Part shown: piece after piece, positions 6,158 to 6,495 of the stretch
Layout of the letters: every line of letters starts with the position of its first letter
Position numbering within the stretch: the first letter of the stretch is position 1
DNA from: Gemmatimonadota bacterium
Lineage (GTDB): Bacteria; Gemmatimonadota; Gemmatimonadetes; Longimicrobiales; RSA9
Length of the DNA: 6,495 nt
Assembly: GCA_012027055.1 (NCBI GenBank)
Contig: VEPF01000407.1
Location: forward strand, 1 to 6,495
Reading direction: 5' to 3'
Notes under the pieces: generated by a model
Databases searched by the model: none
Told to the model about the DNA's origin: nothing
The model's input: only the letters and a program-made list of their open reading frames with translations
Program-made: the position numbers and the translations under genes

Positions 6158-6495
6158 GTGCTTGATCGAGTCATGCCTCCCGGTCCCGGGTTAGGGCTAG
6201 CCCGGCTCGCGTGCCTGCTGGCCGCGGTCGGCGCCGGCCCGGTGCAGGCGCAGCAGGCCCCTGCCCGCGTACCGGCCTCGCTGACCCTGCAGGAAGCGGT
6301 CGCGCTGGCGCGCCGCAACAACCCCGATTTTCTCGCGACCGCGAACGACATCGCGGCCGCAGATTGGGCGGTGCGCGCCGCCTACGGCAGCCTGCTGCCG
6401 AACGCGGACGCATCGACCTCATTCTCCTACCAGGCCGCGGGCGGTTCGCGCATCGGGCTCGTGACCAGCGAGAACCTGACCACCGACTACTACAC
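6158..6495 (+). CDS. TolC-family outer-membrane efflux protein, N-terminal part
   Basis: The first 112 residues of an outer-membrane factor are present; the gene continues past the right edge. A signal peptide (Arg4 and Arg16, hydrophobic core about 17-29, likely cleavage after VQA at residue 31) is followed by SLTLQEAVALARRNNP at 41-56. That is the hallmark N-terminal motif of TolC-like proteins, in which the first helix of each repeat starts. Trp70 and the RAAYGSLLPNADAS stretch (73-86) continue the expected pattern, where the first helix passes into the beta-barrel region. Such proteins form trimeric channels through the outer membrane for RND, ABC or MFS pumps or for type I secretion, which implies a Gram-negative envelope. 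The strong ribosome binding site supports the GTG start. The pump partners are probably downstream, outside the window. I cannot tell which pump class it serves. Confidence 0.88.
   Translation, partial: MLDRVMPPGPGLGLARLACLLAAVGAGPVQAQQAPARVPASLTLQEAVALARRNNPDFLATANDIAAADWAVRAAYGSLLPNADASTSFSYQAAGGSRIGLVTSENLTTDYY

Overview
This is a very GC-rich bacterial window with five protein-coding genes in two opposed blocks. The best taxonomic guess is Gemmatimonadota. That guess rests on GC-rich codon use and on remembered resemblance of the giant kinase, the variant creatininase-family protein and the small secreted protein to proteins of that phylum. No marker gene is present, so it is an inference only. 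I saw no rRNA, tRNA, CRISPR array, insertion sequence or phage gene.

Left block, minus strand. Positions 1-324 hold the start of a membrane protein resembling heme-copper oxidase subunit I (CcoN/NorB-like) or NnrS. It runs off the left edge and uses a GTG start. Upstream of it is a 312-base gap containing a near-perfect palindrome (387-402) that resembles a CRP/FNR-superfamily operator. Beyond the gap, 637-4401 encodes an unusually large NtrY-like sensor histidine kinase of about 1254 residues. It has roughly 14 predicted membrane segments, three extracytoplasmic regions, and a complete HAMP, HisKA and HATPase core. No response regulator lies next to it.

Right block, plus strand. The kinase start and the next gene face away from each other with only 23 bases between them. 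The right block holds a divergent creatininase-family protein (4425-5177) with changes at positions that normally bind metal. It is followed by a small secreted protein of a DUF3108/DUF6134-like type (5336-6046), then the N-terminus of a TolC-family outer-membrane factor (from 6158, running off the right edge). The gaps are 158 and 111 bases, and the second contains a strong GC hairpin, so these genes may be separate transcripts or one loosely spaced operon.

How the genes work together is mostly inference. The kinase and the oxidase-like gene share a strand, and the gap between them carries the operator-like palindrome, which fits a respiratory or redox-responsive theme. The last two genes belong to the cell envelope, and the TolC-type gene may begin an efflux cluster beyond the window. 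Nothing here is clearly a new defence or mobile system. The items most worth a second look are the kinase architecture, the altered creatininase active site and the palindrome.
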